Source: Apium graveolens
Taxonomy: Eukaryota > Streptophyta > Magnoliopsida > Apiales > Apiaceae
Length of the DNA: 64,000 bases
Assembly (NCBI RefSeq): GCF_009905375.1
Contig: NC_133655.1
Coordinates: 36,694,203-36,758,202 of the forward strand
Direction: 5' to 3'
The notes under the pieces: model-generated
Seen by the model: only the letters and a program-made list of their open reading frames with translations
Database searches by the model: none
Told to the model about the DNA's origin: nothing
Part shown: positions 46,904-57,963 of the stretch, one piece after another
How the letters are laid out: every line of letters begins with the position of its first letter
How positions within the stretch are numbered: the stretch's first letter is position 1
Translations under genes and position numbers: made by a program

Positions 46904-49277
46904 TTAAGTGTGTTTAACAACCGAAGCAGTGTTGGGTACTTTCTTCTTGTTAACTAATTTAGCAGAAGTAGAATGAGTGGTTTTAAATAAAATAGGGTTC
47001 ATTGACTGTTGAGCATTTTCTCTTTCTGTTGTAGAGCCAATTTTTGTTTCTTTGAGATCTACTCTCAGTTTTTGATAACTTTTCATCACTTTCAAGTTGC
47101 AAGGAATGTAGTCAAACTTGTCACATAAGGAGTAGGGATTACTTGTATTTGCTTCATTGTATTTGCATTCTCCTTCAGTTGGCTTGCTAACTGCCTTTTT
47201 ACAAAGGTGAGTTAGATGATTCACAGAGCCACATTTTTCACATTTCTTTCTTGGAGCATCTACAACATAAGCAAAATTGCTGCTTTTGTTTATCCCTATT
47301 TTCCCATTTTTATTTTTATTTTTCTTTTTCTTTCTTGTATCTTCAGTTTTGGTTTCTTTAACAGGTGTCTTGGGACTTTGTTTGTCCATGAGCTTCTCTT
47401 CAGTATTGGAAGACTGAATTGATTCTGCAGTTTTCTTCTCTTTGTACTCATCAGCAATTTCTTGCTTGATAATCAATTCTTCTTCACTGAAGTTGAATTC
47501 ACATGCCTTGAACATAGGTGATACAACCTTTTTCGGCATAGTTGGAACATTTTCATTAGCTATTGCTTTTCCCTTGTCACCTATCTCTTTCGTCTTGCTG
47601 TTCAAGGCATCATAGTCAAGACCAATAGCAATATTCACACATGGTTTGTTTTTCTCATGGTATTGTCCAACCAGCTATGCATTTCTGAAAGACTTCAACC
47701 TCACTTCATTTTTTTCCAACTTTTCCCTTAGCACTGCTTCGATTTCATTTGCACACTTGAGCTTATTCTTGAGATAAGCATTTTCTTGTTTTACAGCTTC
47801 AAGCTCCATCAATAACAATTCAGTTTCTTGCTTCTCACTTTCAAGCTTCTCATTTATCTCTGTTAATCTGCTAAGTTCTTCATTAGCAGCAACCATGCTT
47901 GTGTGAATGTGAAACATTTTTGTGCTCATATTCTCTACAGTTTCCTTATATTGACTCACATTTAAATCAATGGTGGTAAGAGTTGGTACCTGTGATTTAG
48001 ATGATGATGATTCTCCTTGCTCCAAGGCCATGAGTGTATAATTTCTAAATTCTTCATCTTCATCATTTTCAGAGTCATCCCAACTTTTACCCTCTACAAT
48101 ATAAGCTTTGCTTTGCTGTTTCTTCAGAAGAGCTTCATACTTTGCTTCCAATTCTTATCCTTCTTTGCTTTCTTGGGTTTCCTGCATTCTATAGCAAAAT
48201 GGCCCAACTCATCACAGTTGTAGCACCTTTTCTTAGATCTGTCAACCGATCCAGTTTTGTAACCATTTTTGCTATCAGAAGTATACTTCCCTTTTCCTTT
48301 CCAGCTGCTGTCTTTGTTGAAAGAACGTCCTTTACCCTTGAAAAATCTTGGCTTCTTTACTCTAATGTTAGAGAATTTTCTAGCCAAGTAAGCCATTGAC
48401 TGATCTAACTCATCCAGTTCATCAAGAGTGTAGAACTCATCTTCTTCCAATTCCAGAATGACTTGTTCCTGTGAATCATTTGTTCTTTGCTCACTTGTTG
48501 AGGCAACTGGAATTTGAGATCTTGGCTCATCAATAGATGTTTGGCTTTCATTTACAATTAAAGCACTTGAGCCATCTACAACATGTACCTGACCAGATCT
48601 CAATGATTTTCTTTGAATCATTTCTAGTTCATATGTTTGAGAATTCCATATTGAACTTCCAGTGTTATTCTGCTCAGATCTGTCCCTTCCCTGATTGCTG
48701 AGATTTTCTGTTCCAAATGATCAGGGAGAGTAAGCAAGAACTTCAAGTTCACTTCTTCAGCTTCATAGTATTTGTCATGGAGCTGCAAGTCATTTATCAG
48801 CTTGTTGAACCTTTTAAACACATCTGTAATACTTTCCTCTGGCTTAGCCACGAAACCCTCATATTGTGAAATCAATATCCTTCTCTGATTAGATCTAATT
48901 TCTTCAGTACCCTCACAGAGTATTTCAATCTTTTCCCATATTTGCTTGGCAGTGTCACAGTTGACAATGTTGTTGTACATCACATTTTCAAGTGACTCAA
49001 TCAATATCAATTGCAAGCCACTATCCAGGGAAACTTTCTCCTTTTCAGGCTCAGTATACTCAGAAGGGTCTTTTGGAGCATAATGAGCTGGAATGACCAT
49101 ATCACCATCTGTTGATTTTTCAACTCTAACCATAGGAGTAAAGGGTCCATTTTTGAGTATCTGAATATAGAGTGGATTGGCCATCCCAACAAACAACAGC
49201 ATTTTCTTTTTCCAAAGAGTGTATTTAGCTTTGTCAAATGTAGGAATTTTGATGCTACTGATTTTCTGTGTATTCAT
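46904..49277 (-). pseudogene. Sirevirus gag (S2)
   Basis: Starts MNTQKISSIKIPTFDKAKY at 49277. Copia gag domain to about 48624, then acidic region, zinc knuckle (CYNCDELGHFAIEC, about 48205), coiled coil (KLESEKQETELLLMELEAVKQENAYLKNKL, about 47750-47860), Lys-rich tract and a second knuckle (CEKCGSVNHLTHLC, about 47200). Three frames are used (49277, then 48621, then 48151 and 47638), so there are at least two frameshifts and several stops. Overall about 790 codons, like C1 Gag. The end is followed by CTTAAAAC...TGTGTGCAGG before the protease. Confidence 0.9.
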
Positions 49278-49315
49278 TCTTCCAAGATCTTGAATCTGTC
49301 TACTTTCAGATTTTT

Positions 49316-49326
49316 CTCTGATACAA
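49316..49326 (-). promoter_or_regulatory. Primer binding site, degenerate (S2)
   Basis: Minus-strand TTGTATCAGAG, the initiator-tRNA site with one change, two bases from the LTR. Confidence 0.75.
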
Positions 49327-49328
49327 TT

Positions 49329-50680
49329 TGTTAGGAATTGAATAACACACAGAAGGGGGGGTGAATGTGTTTTACTATTTTTGAGCTTTCCTTGTATCTT
49401 TTATGGTTGAGCAAAGTAAATTAAATCTTGTAGTAAAAATGTGTGTATGAAGAAATTAAACTTGCAGAAAAATAAAGAATAAAAATCTTCAAAACTCATT
49501 TAATTTTATATTAAAATTAAGAATGTTTTGCTACAAAATTTCTAGGCTCTTTGTTGATAAAGAGCTTAGTTTCTTCTTCAGAGAGTTACAAGATTTTCTA
49601 TCTCAATTGTTACTACTGACTAAAGGACCAGAGTTAACTTTATAATTCAGTTAACTGCTGGTTTACACAGTGTATAATAAGACACGCTTTTAGCTTTTGT
49701 AAACAGTCACTTGTCATTTCCATTTATAGAAAAGTGTATCTTCTATTTCTAGCTTAGCATATCTTTAGCATCCTGTGATCATCTTGATCTTCCTTTGTCA
49801 GTTAATCTTCACCATTGATCTTGCACATCCTTCAAACTGCTTATTGTAGACTTGTCAATCCAGCTGTTTGGATTGTTTGTTGATTGTTAATCTTGGATAT
49901 TGAACTGATCTGCAATTTTGTACTTTGAGATTTTACCTCGAGATCTCCATTTGGTCTATAGAGAACTTGACATCTCAATAAGTATATTTGCTTATCGAGA
50001 TCTATAATGCTCCATAGTAAATTACACTTGTAGAGGTCTCCGAGTTCTCTATAAGAAAATTTGGCTTGTATAGATCTCTAGTCTTCATATCTTCACTTTG
50101 ACTTATCGATATCTCTGAGTTCTCTAATGACTAATTGACTTGTCGATAACTTAGAGTTCTCTAGTCAAATTTGACTTGTCGACAACTCAGAGTTCTCTAG
50201 TGGATTTTGTCTTATCGATATCTCTGAGTTCTCTAGTGAAATTTGACTTATCGATAACTCAGAGTTCTCTAATGAATGTTGACTTGTCGATAGCTCTGAG
50301 TTCTCTAGTGAAGAAATGACTTATCGATATCTCCAACCTTAACTTGTCGATATCTCTGTGAGTTCTCTAGTTCCTTTCCTGACTTCTCGATAAGTCATTT
50401 TGAGTTCTCGAATGACTTCTCTATAACACTAAATCTATGACTTGTAGAGATCTTGACTTAGAATATTTTTCTTAAAACAGATTTATTCAACTCCAAGCTT
50501 CTTCATAATTCTTCTAAGGCATGATCTTCTTGATCTTCTTCCAGATAGAATTCTTAGGCTTGACACTGTTTATAAAAAAAGACTCCAGTCTGCTCCTTTG
50601 ACATTTTTATAGAATACAACTTACTTAGGATTGACAAATTGTCTTAGTCTTGTTAAGGTACATGCATGTCTTACACAACA
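49329..50680 (-). repeat. LTR shared by S2 and an upstream Sirevirus copy
   Basis: 1352 bp, TGTTGTGTAAGACATGCATG...TTCCTAACA. A primer site follows on its inner side and, unusually, a polypurine tract and 3' coding end of another copy lie on its outer side, so it serves as 5' LTR of S2 and 3' LTR of the neighbour. A G7 run followed by TGAATGTG sits near the inner end. Carries the 36-bp tandem array listed next. Confidence 0.9.
50100..50370. repeat. 36-bp tandem repeat in S2 LTR
   Basis: Eight units starting at 50100, 50137, 50173, 50209, 50245, 50281, 50318 and 50341, each GACTT(A/G)TCGATA...CTCTGAGTTCTCTA. The spacing is 36-37 bp except for a shortened unit near the end. The core approaches the palindrome GACTTATCGATAAGTC. 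S3 has the same array at about 55180-55500. Confidence 0.9.
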
Positions 50681-50693
50681 ATCTCCCCCAATT
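50681..50693 (-). promoter_or_regulatory. Polypurine tract beside shared LTR
   Basis: Minus-strand TTGGGGGAGAT directly before the LTR start, as in C1 and S3. Confidence 0.85.
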
Positions 50694-50842
50694 TGTGAGA
50701 AGATTGCTTAACACAAATGCATGCATGTTAACAAGACTAACCCCAAGTTTAAAATGATGGAAAATAAAATCAATACACAAAGCTTGATAGAATTATAAAT
50801 TTTGTACAACATAAGATTTACAAGGTTCAATGGTTACAAGTA

Positions 50843-51026
50843 TCAGGTAAAGATAATTTTTGTATCTGCTTCTTCCCTAAGAACATCCTTCAAGTGATCT
50901 AGAATTTCAAGTTCTTCTATGATATGTGTTCCACTTAGAGCTTCTACAAGTTTTTGTCTTGCTACCTTGGGGTAACCACTGTCTAGCAAATCTATTCTAA
51001 ATTTTGGGAATCTACCAGTTTCTCAC
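50843..51026 (-). pseudogene. C-terminal end of an envelope-position ORF (S5)
   Basis: Minus-strand reading gives ...ARQKLVEALSGTHIIEELEIL...LKDVLREE and ends at a TGA at 50843-50845. It matches the end of the S3 ORF (KLKLVEALRGTPIIEELEVL). It is cut at about 51027, where plus-strand sequence from the middle of the same ORF type begins. Confidence 0.75.
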
Positions 51027-51029
51027 TTA

Positions 51030-52384
51030 TAGGGAAGAAGTGGAGAAATAGAAGGAGAAGATTGTGGATGAGGATGAGAGAGGTGGAAATGTAGATGCTT
51101 GGCTCTCCAAGTCATATTCAATAAATATGGAGGAACCATTGGAAAAATTTAGGGAGGAGTACCTAACCATACTTGAAAGCAATGTCAAGGTACTCACTCC
51201 CCAAGAGGTATATGATGTCATCAAAGAGATCTACAGGCTCAACTCAAGACTTTCAACTTCATTGGAATGGCCATTAAAAAGACTCTGAATGGACATCAAG
51301 ATCAAGTCAAAGAGCTAGTCAATAACATAATTTCTGAACTGATGCCAACCCTCAATGAGATGAAGTCAAAATACATCAGGTTTTCCAGCAAGCTTCGGGC
51401 TTTCTCTCTCTCTCTTGATCCTGTTGAGGAAAGTATTACCATGCTAAGGTCCTCTTTCATATCCCTGCATGATGTGATCCAAAAATAAATCACCAACAGT
51501 AATGACATCAAGGTCAAATTGGATCAATTATACAAGGCTAGGTATGAGCCTTTTGCTTTGGTTATGGAGGAGATTAGGAATGCAGTTCAAAACTTTCTTG
51601 GCACCACCTTTGCCTCTAGTTCACATCCAGCTCTTTCTACTTCAACAAACCTGCAAATCCAATCTCTCCAACAGCAAGTAACAGATCTCCAAGCCTCCAA
51701 CACATCTATGTCAAATCAAGTCTCACTACTTACCTCTTTTGTTCACAGTCAACAACAGGGCATCAAGTCCCTTATAGACTCCTACAAATACTTACAAATA
51801 CAGATCTATTATGGGTGCCTTGAATGTGCCCCTTCAGGAAATACCCTAAAAGGTAAGGACCCAACTCCCTCCAACTTCAACTATTCTTGTTACCAAGACT
51901 AAGGGGGGGGGGGGGTGGAGTCTAAGCTAATATCCATCCAAGTTTCAAGTCAAAATAAAAATGATGTTGGTTTGGATCGACTCAAGATGGAAGCTGACGG
52001 ACCTTGCCTTGACAAGGAATTTGATGAATTTGTAAAAGGCTTGAGAGTCTCTCTAAATTTCAATCATTTTACATACAAGAAGGTTGTGGATAAAAATATC
52101 AATTTTTTGAGGGTGGTGTTGGTGATTAGACAAAGCTACAGGGAAAAGAGGGTGATTGTCAATGTCAATGACTCAGGGGTGGACATATGTATGCAAGTGT
52201 TTATTTCTTTCTTACAATCAAGAAGAACATCTCAACTGGATATCTTTATCAACAAGGTGAATGTGGTGACTCTAGATGACACTCTCCTTCTTACTGAGCT
52301 TAAAAAGGGTCAAATAGGTGTATTTCTTGAAGCCTGCCTACAGCCAAGCAAAGGAGTGTCCTACATCTATCCTAACACCAAAAA
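51030..52384 (+). pseudogene. Middle part of an envelope-position ORF, inverted
   Basis: Plus-strand frames DAWLSKSYSINMEEPLEKFREEYLTILESNVKVLT and later LDQLYKARYEPFALVMEEI, STSTNLQIQSLQQQVTDLQ match the S1 ORF coiled-coil region closely. The stretch from 51960 (ANVNDSG-like VNVNDSGVDICMQV) matches S3. The TAG at 51049-51051 sits at the same place as a TAG in S1. Frameshifts occur near 51280, a stop at 51486, and a G13 run at 51903-51915. Both ends are truncated: left at an inversion junction, right at a probable transposon end. Neither start nor stop of the ORF is present. Confidence 0.8.
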
Positions 52385-52828
52385 TACTACACCATAGATT
52401 GCATTCTGCAACCCCCCAAAATTGTTGCTAAAGGCCAAAAAACCGTTGCTACAGATGCCAAAAATGTTATTGCAACGCTTTTTCGGGGTTACAGTTTTAG
52501 CCTTTGGGAAAGAACTCTATTGCAACCCCGGCACACCCTATTGCAATGCCTGCTTATTTGTAATAGAAACATTCTACTACAACATCAACCAGGGTTGCAA
52601 TAGGACTTGACCAGTGTTGCAACAGATTTTGGGCAATCAGTAGAATATTATGGGGCCCATATTTTCAACCATATATTACATGATGTAACATTTTCACAAT
52701 TAAAATTCAATAAAGATTGTTTGTTAATACACATTTCCCAAAAAAATGTTATCATAAATTCCAAATAATATAATACAAACTGAATTTACAAAAATAAATA
52801 AACTTGAACTATCAATTACAAAATCTTT

Positions 52829-53122
52829 TTATTCTCCATCGTAGCTTTTGATAAATATTTCAAAAAGACATTGGTAAACTTAAATCTATATGCGGCCATC
52901 TCTCTTTCGTGCTTGCTAAGGAAAGTTTCAACAATCACTCGTTTATCACCTATCCGCATACCATTCATATGCTCAATGGCCTTTGCGCACCATACTCACT
53001 GTCATATTCCACAGAACCATGTCCCTTCCAGAGAAATCTTTATCAATTTTGCAAGAGAGAAGGTTCCCATATACGGAGAATGTGTGATGTAGTCCTTTGT
53101 GGTCAACTGACTTGTCCAAATT
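52829..53122 (-). pseudogene. Poly(A)-binding protein gene fragment (RRM2 to RRM3)
   Basis: Reads NLDKSVDHKGLHHTFSVYGN, LLSCKIDKDFSG, then after a frameshift HGSVEYDSEYGAQ, then AIEHMNGMRIGDKRVIVETF, LSKHEREMAAYRFKFTNVF and LKYLSKATME. This is the second RNA-recognition motif of cytoplasmic poly(A)-binding protein, its linker (KHERE) and the first strand of the third motif. The functional protein binds mRNA poly(A) tails. CTACAG just before the first residue could be a splice acceptor. At least one frameshift and no start or stop: a captured, dead fragment. Confidence 0.8.
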
Positions 53123-53189
53123 CTGTAGTATCAGAGAGGTACCTTTAAAACCTTGAAGAAGTAAAGAACAAGCACCTGGAAAACACTTT

Positions 53190-53275
53190 ACTCTAAAATT
53201 ACCTCGTTTCCAATGGTTGGTGGAGACTCTGTGGCCCTGTCATCAAAATTTTGACCGCTAAAGGCTAAATTAGTA
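53190..53275 (-). pseudogene. Exon-like remnant, unassigned
   Basis: Minus-strand reading LAFSGQNFDDRATESPPTIG ends at GAG followed by GTAATT, a possible splice donor. Too short to assign; it may belong to one of the neighbouring captured genes. Confidence 0.3.
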
Positions 53276-53539
53276 AGCTTGTATATATTCTTGTCCCTCC
53301 GTGTTGAGTAAGAATGTGACTTTTAATCTGATTATTTATCGTTGATGTCAATTGGAAGGAATATAATCAACCAAATTAGACCAAATAAATTTATAATTGA
53401 ACTCATGCGACATTGATCTCAAAAAACATTTTAATGCAAACAACTACATTCGGTTGTAAAATTAGCATATCCCATTCTTAGATTACTTTTGAAGAAACTA
53501 AAGTCAGCTTCAGCCTCCTAAATAATGATAAGTTCAATT

Positions 53540-53820
53540 ATAAATCATGTATTTCTACAGGCAAAGAAGCTACACCTTCTAATATGTTTATTTCTCATGT
53601 TGAGCCTGTTTAATGAAGTTCGAGAAAGTGCATCGTTAGGGCTTGACCCCAGGTCATCATCTATGCTCAGTTTTGTCCTCAAATCATCAGGTACAGCCTA
53701 TAACATATATAGATTACAATTATTATCTTATAAAGTAAATGACAGAGGCACGCATCGATGAAATTTGACTTACCATAACCTCATTTACTATCTTCTCAAG
53801 CTGAATTTGTTTTATGTAAG
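53540..53820 (-). pseudogene. Two-exon fragment of an unrecognised gene
   Basis: One exon reads YIKQIQLEKIVNEVM and ends at 53774 before GTAAGTC. After an intron of about 75 bases ending ...TTATAG, the next exon starts at 53697 and reads AVPDDLRTKLSIDDDLGSS, then PNDALSRTSLNRLN. The phases join cleanly at both splice sites, which supports a captured spliced gene. I do not recognise the protein. Confidence 0.5.
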
Positions 53821-53900
53821 TACGAGGAATGTATCAGCCACTCCCTGGATAACAACACGATTTCTTCCTTGCACCTGTTAATTTTTTATGAATTCTGTAC

Positions 53901-54357
53901 ATAAAAACAGGCAGATCCTTGCACGACTTGATCTCAGGAATTCCACTACTCAATCTGACTGTGCCAACCACAATAATATCATTTCCCAGTGGAAGAATTT
54001 TCTCTACATCAACCATTCCAACCTTTAAATGCAAAAACAAACTCAGTTCAACAAAATGAAATAGTACATATAGTCTTACAAAAGAAAAGTTAAAGTGCTT
54101 GAAGATGCAGAAATAATGAGATTCTGAAAGTTCCAGCTAAAGCCGCATCAAAAGAATTTTTGAAAGAAACATAAATAAAAACTGACAGGATACTCATGGC
54201 CAAAAAATGCATGGACAAATGTGTAAGGAGAAGCTGTTATCGGCTGCAAGTGGTAATATAAAGTAACAAGAGGTACGGGATGTCTTGAGCCATTCATGTT
54301 TACAACAACATAATTAGAATATGGCCAAATTCTACCATCATTGAGAACAAACGAAAT
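53901..54357 (-). pseudogene. SPL2-like membrane RING E3 ligase gene fragment, two exons
   Basis: Exon A (54357-54188) reads ISFVLNDGRIWPYSNYVVVN, MNGSRHPVPLVTLYYHLQPI and TASPYTFVHAFFGHEYP. The intron runs from GTCAGT to TTAAAG. Exon B (54022-53901) reads VGMVDVEKILPLGNDIIVVG and TVRLSSGIPEIKSCKDLP and ends at a GTACAG donor. This is the intermembrane (GIDE/BAM-like) domain of the SP1/SPL2 family, RING E3 ubiquitin ligases of plastid or mitochondrial outer membranes. The RING and membrane helices are absent. The exon junction (YP/VG) is in phase, so the capture was from genomic DNA. Gene family is confident; the exact member is not. Confidence 0.8.
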
Positions 54358-54530
54358 CTGTCAAAATTGAATAACAAAACATGTCAAAAAGCCACCATTC
54401 CTGATAGTAGATACAAGAAATAATTATGACCAGATCAACTTTAAAGTAAAGAAAAATTTACAAAGTTACCATTTTGTAAAGTCCATATCTTTGTATAGAA
54501 AACATAGAAAGATGGAACTATAACTGATCA

Positions 54531-55852
54531 TGTTAGGTAATGAATACAACACAGAGGGGTGCATGTGTTTTAGGTTTTTTCAACTGTTATGAATATGGTG
54601 AACAAAATAATCTAATTTGTAAAGATAAAGTGTTTCAACATAAATGATAAAACATGCACATGACCACACTATCTTCAAAACTCACTTAATTTTATACTAA
54701 AATCAAGTATGTCTTGATACAAATTTCTGGGTTCTTTGTTGATAAAGAACTCAGCTTCTTCCCTGAGAGAGTTACAAGATTTTTTGATCTAATTGTTACA
54801 ACTAAAACAAAGCATCCAGTGTTTATGTTATAGAACAGTAAACACAGGTTTTACACAGCATGCAATATCATATACTAAACCCTACTTTAAGTTAACTAAA
54901 GCTTTCTATTCCTGACTTAGTGTATCTTTGCAAATCGTGCATGTCTGTGACTTCACTTTGTCAGTTAATCTTGACATTTGATCTTGTACTTTTCAAGCTG
55001 CCTTTCTTAGACTTTTCAAATCAGTGATTGATTTGTTTGTTGATTGACAATCTTGGATCTTTAACTGTTTTACATTCTGTAATTGAGTTTTATATCGAGA
55101 TCTCCAGTTTGTTATATAGAGAACTCGACATTTCGATAAGTATAATGACTTATCGAGATCTCTTATTTCTATATAGTTGTTTTGCCTTATCGAAGTCTCT
55201 GAGTTCTCTATAAGAAAAATTTAGCTTGTCGAGATCTCTGAATTTATGCATCTAAAAAAGACTTGTCGATATCTATGAAATCTCTATTGTCATATTGACT
55301 TATCGATATCTCTGAGATCTCTAATGAGAGTTTGACTTGTCGATATCTCCAATCTTCACATCTTCAATTTGACTTGTCGATATCTCTGAATTTTTTATTG
55401 CAAAAATGACTTGTCGATATCTCCAATTTTCATATCTTCATTTGGCTTGTCGATATCTCTGAGACTTCTCTAAAAGCTAATTTTTGAATTATCGATAAGT
55501 CATTATGGAGTTCTCGGATGACTTCTCTATTTCATTACTCCATGGTCAAACAGTTTCCCATTTGTTGATCTGTGACTTGTAGATTTCTTGACTTAGAATA
55601 TTTTTCTCAAAACAGATTTATTCAACTCCAAGTTTCTTCACACTGTCTCTGAGGCATGATCTTCATGATTTTCTTCCAGAGTTTATTCTTAGGCTTGAGA
55701 CTGTTTACAGAAAAAAACTCCATCCTAATCTGTTGACATTTTACAGACTCAAGTAATACAATACAATATGCAAACTTAGATTATCATACAACTTACTTAG
55801 GGCTGTCAATTTGACTTAGTCTTGTTATAGTACATGCATGTCTTGTACAACA
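54531..55852 (-). repeat. 3' LTR of Sirevirus S3
   Basis: 1322 bp, TGTTGTACAAGACATGCATG...TACCTAACA. It carries the TCGATATCTCTGA-type tandem array at about 55180-55500. Outer flank GATCA. It follows a purine tract and the end of the S3 ORF, so it is the 3' LTR; the 5' half of S3 is missing. Confidence 0.9.
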
Positions 55853-55865
55853 ATCTCCCCCAATT
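55853..55865 (-). promoter_or_regulatory. Polypurine tract (S3)
   Basis: Minus-strand AAATTGGGGGAGAT next to the LTR start; identical core to C1 and S2. Confidence 0.85.
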
Positions 55866-56009
55866 TGTGAGAAGATTGCTTATCACAAATTCATGCCCGG
55901 AAACAAGACTAACCCCAAGTTAAAATGAACAATAAAATATTACATACAAAATTGACAGAAATACAACATTTATACATAAAGGATTTCTTGAGTTTGACAG
56001 ATACATTCA

Positions 56010-57963
56010 TTAGACAAATTTCTCATCTCCTGTTTTTTCTCTAATGAGGTCCTTTAACTTTACAAGTACTTCCAGTTCCTCTATAATTGGTGTCCCTCTT
56101 AGAGCTTCTACAAGTTTGAGTTTATCAGCTAATGGATAACTATACAAGTAACTAGTCCTAATTCTTGAGAATCTGCCAATCTTGATGTTTAGAAATTATC
56201 CATCCTTGGTTATTCTGCTCATCCCCTTTACCTTGAGATCTTCAAATCTTTGTATATACATTTCTATCTCCTCAATATACTTTCTTTTACTCTTATCACT
56301 TTCATCCTTTTCTCTTGCTCTTCTTTCTCCTCTTTCTACCAATCATTCAGCCAAAACAAATCTCCATGCCTTTGTTGCAGTATCCTTGTCTTTCAGTAAG
56401 CTTATCACCCTTTTGATCTCTATGGGTGAAAATGTATCCATTAAGTTTCTGACAAGAAATGTGAAGGTTCCATCCTGATAGTAGATTCTTACTTCCCTTA
56501 GTGTTACAACCCAAACTCTGACCATTTCTTCAGCTAATTGTTGAAAGTAGTCTTCATCTGAGGTGCACCAGTTGAAGGTAGAAAATTACTCTGATTGAAA
56601 CAGTTCCAGATGGGCCTCTCAGTAACTTGCATTTTCTTTGGTTTTCTCCCAACAGGTTTGTAATGAATTTTGGGTGGTGGCTTAACAGAAGGTAGGTTTA
56701 AGACTTTCTTTAGAGATGTTTGGCATGAGGTGATTGGTATTTTCAATAATGTGTTGGCAGTTTGTTTGTACAAGAATTTAGGCTTTGAGATTTGAGGTGG
56801 TTTAGTATTTGAGTTTGTTGGCTTAGAAGGTTGAGCTTGGTTGATTTGGATTGGTAGGGATTGTTTTTGTGGTTCTGAGGTATCTTCCTTCTTCTCTCTT
56901 CTCATCTCTTCTTATCATCTCCCTTTTTCTCATCTTGCTTCTTCTCTTTGCTACCAGTTGCTCTAGAAATTTGACTTGGATTTGAGCCAGAAGGTGGTTT
57001 ATTATCTTGCTTCTTCTCATCATCATCCTTGTCATCCTTTAAGTTGTATGGTAGGTTTGGCAACATGGTTTCAACAATTAGAATGTATCTGTCAAGAATT
57101 CTGATCATTTCTTTATCTTCAATTTTCTTGTACTTTTTGCATTTCAGATTAGATTGAAGAGTCATTATCAGCCTCATATTTCCTCTTACACAATCCTTAG
57201 GGACATTGAAGAGTTTGCATCTTTTAGACTGAGGACAGATGTAGGCCACCCCTTGCTTGGATAGAGATAGGCTTCAGGAAAAGCATCTATTTGAGCCTTC
57301 TTGAGTTCATGTAGTAATTGGGTGTCCTCTGGAATTACTGCATGTATTTATCAATCACTACATCCAGCTCAGATGCTCTCAATTTTTGAATATTGGAGAG
57401 AGAGACCTGTAGACATCTATCCAATCCACAATCATTCACATTTGCTACAATCCTCTTCTCCATAAAGTTATTAACTTTGACAATCACCACTCTAACAAAG
57501 TTGATTTTGTTGACCAATGCTCTTTTGTAGGTGATGTAGTTGTTGTGGAGAGACACCCTTAAAACTGATAGAAGTTCATTAAATTCTTGATAATGATAGG
57601 GTCCTTCTGCAGCTTTTAGAAGTCTGCATTTTCCAACATCTTTAGATAATTTTGGTTTTGAAGAGCTTTGACCAGCTTGAGTAGTATTTGTTGATGTCAA
57701 TTTTCCAGTCTTCTTTGATTTACCAGCATCCTTGGATTGTTGAATCCTAGCTTCTATCTCCCCCTTAGTCTTGGGAACATGCATGAGTAGGGGAGTTGGT
57801 ATTTCTGACCTCACAGTCTCCGGAAGTGCAGGCAATGGAATGTTAAGTTTTCCCATGATGGCTCCCAAAGCTACAGAGTTTTGCATTTGTAAATGCTTGT
57901 GGGAGTCCACCAAGGTCTGTATATCTCCCTGTTGACTCTGCACCAGAGTAGTGAGGGCTGGCA
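56010..57963 (-). pseudogene. Envelope-position ORF, C-terminal two thirds (S3)
   Basis: Ends at TAA 56010-56012. From the right: coiled-coil end (LTTLVQSQQGDIQTLVDSHKH), a basic linker (KSKKTGKLTSTN...), a conserved block (YHYQEFNELLSVLRVSLHNN, KRIVANVNDCGLDRCLQVSL), a block with ICPQSKRCKLFNVPKDCVRG, Lys/Asp-rich linker, Pro/Lys-rich region, and the C-terminal domain (YYQDGTFTFLVRNLMDTFSP, then KLKLVEALRGTPIIEELEVL). At least three frameshifts. It matches the inverted fragment at 51030 and the S5 end, and is more distantly like the end of the C1 ORF. Truncated at 57963 by a foreign LTR. Function unknown. Confidence 0.75.

Larger units (their letters stand above)
52385..54530 (-). mobile_element. 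Pack-CACTA-like segment with captured gene fragments
   Basis: Starts where the ORF remnant breaks off, at ACTACACCATAGATTGCA, close to a CACTA terminus (CACTACA...). The next 250 bases hold many short GTTGC(A/T)A repeats in both orientations (near 52408, 52423, 52443, 52471, 52522, 52540, 52589, 52613), like CACTA subterminal repeats. Inside are pieces of at least three genes, all on the minus strand, introns kept. No transposase is seen. The right end is hidden by the S3 LTR at 54531. A plain segment of host DNA is the alternative. Confidence 0.5.

Noticed and set aside
50100..50370. Regularly spaced 36-bp repeats that look CRISPR-like
   Set aside because: Units are contiguous imperfect tandem copies with no unique spacers, inside an LTR of a plant retrotransposon.
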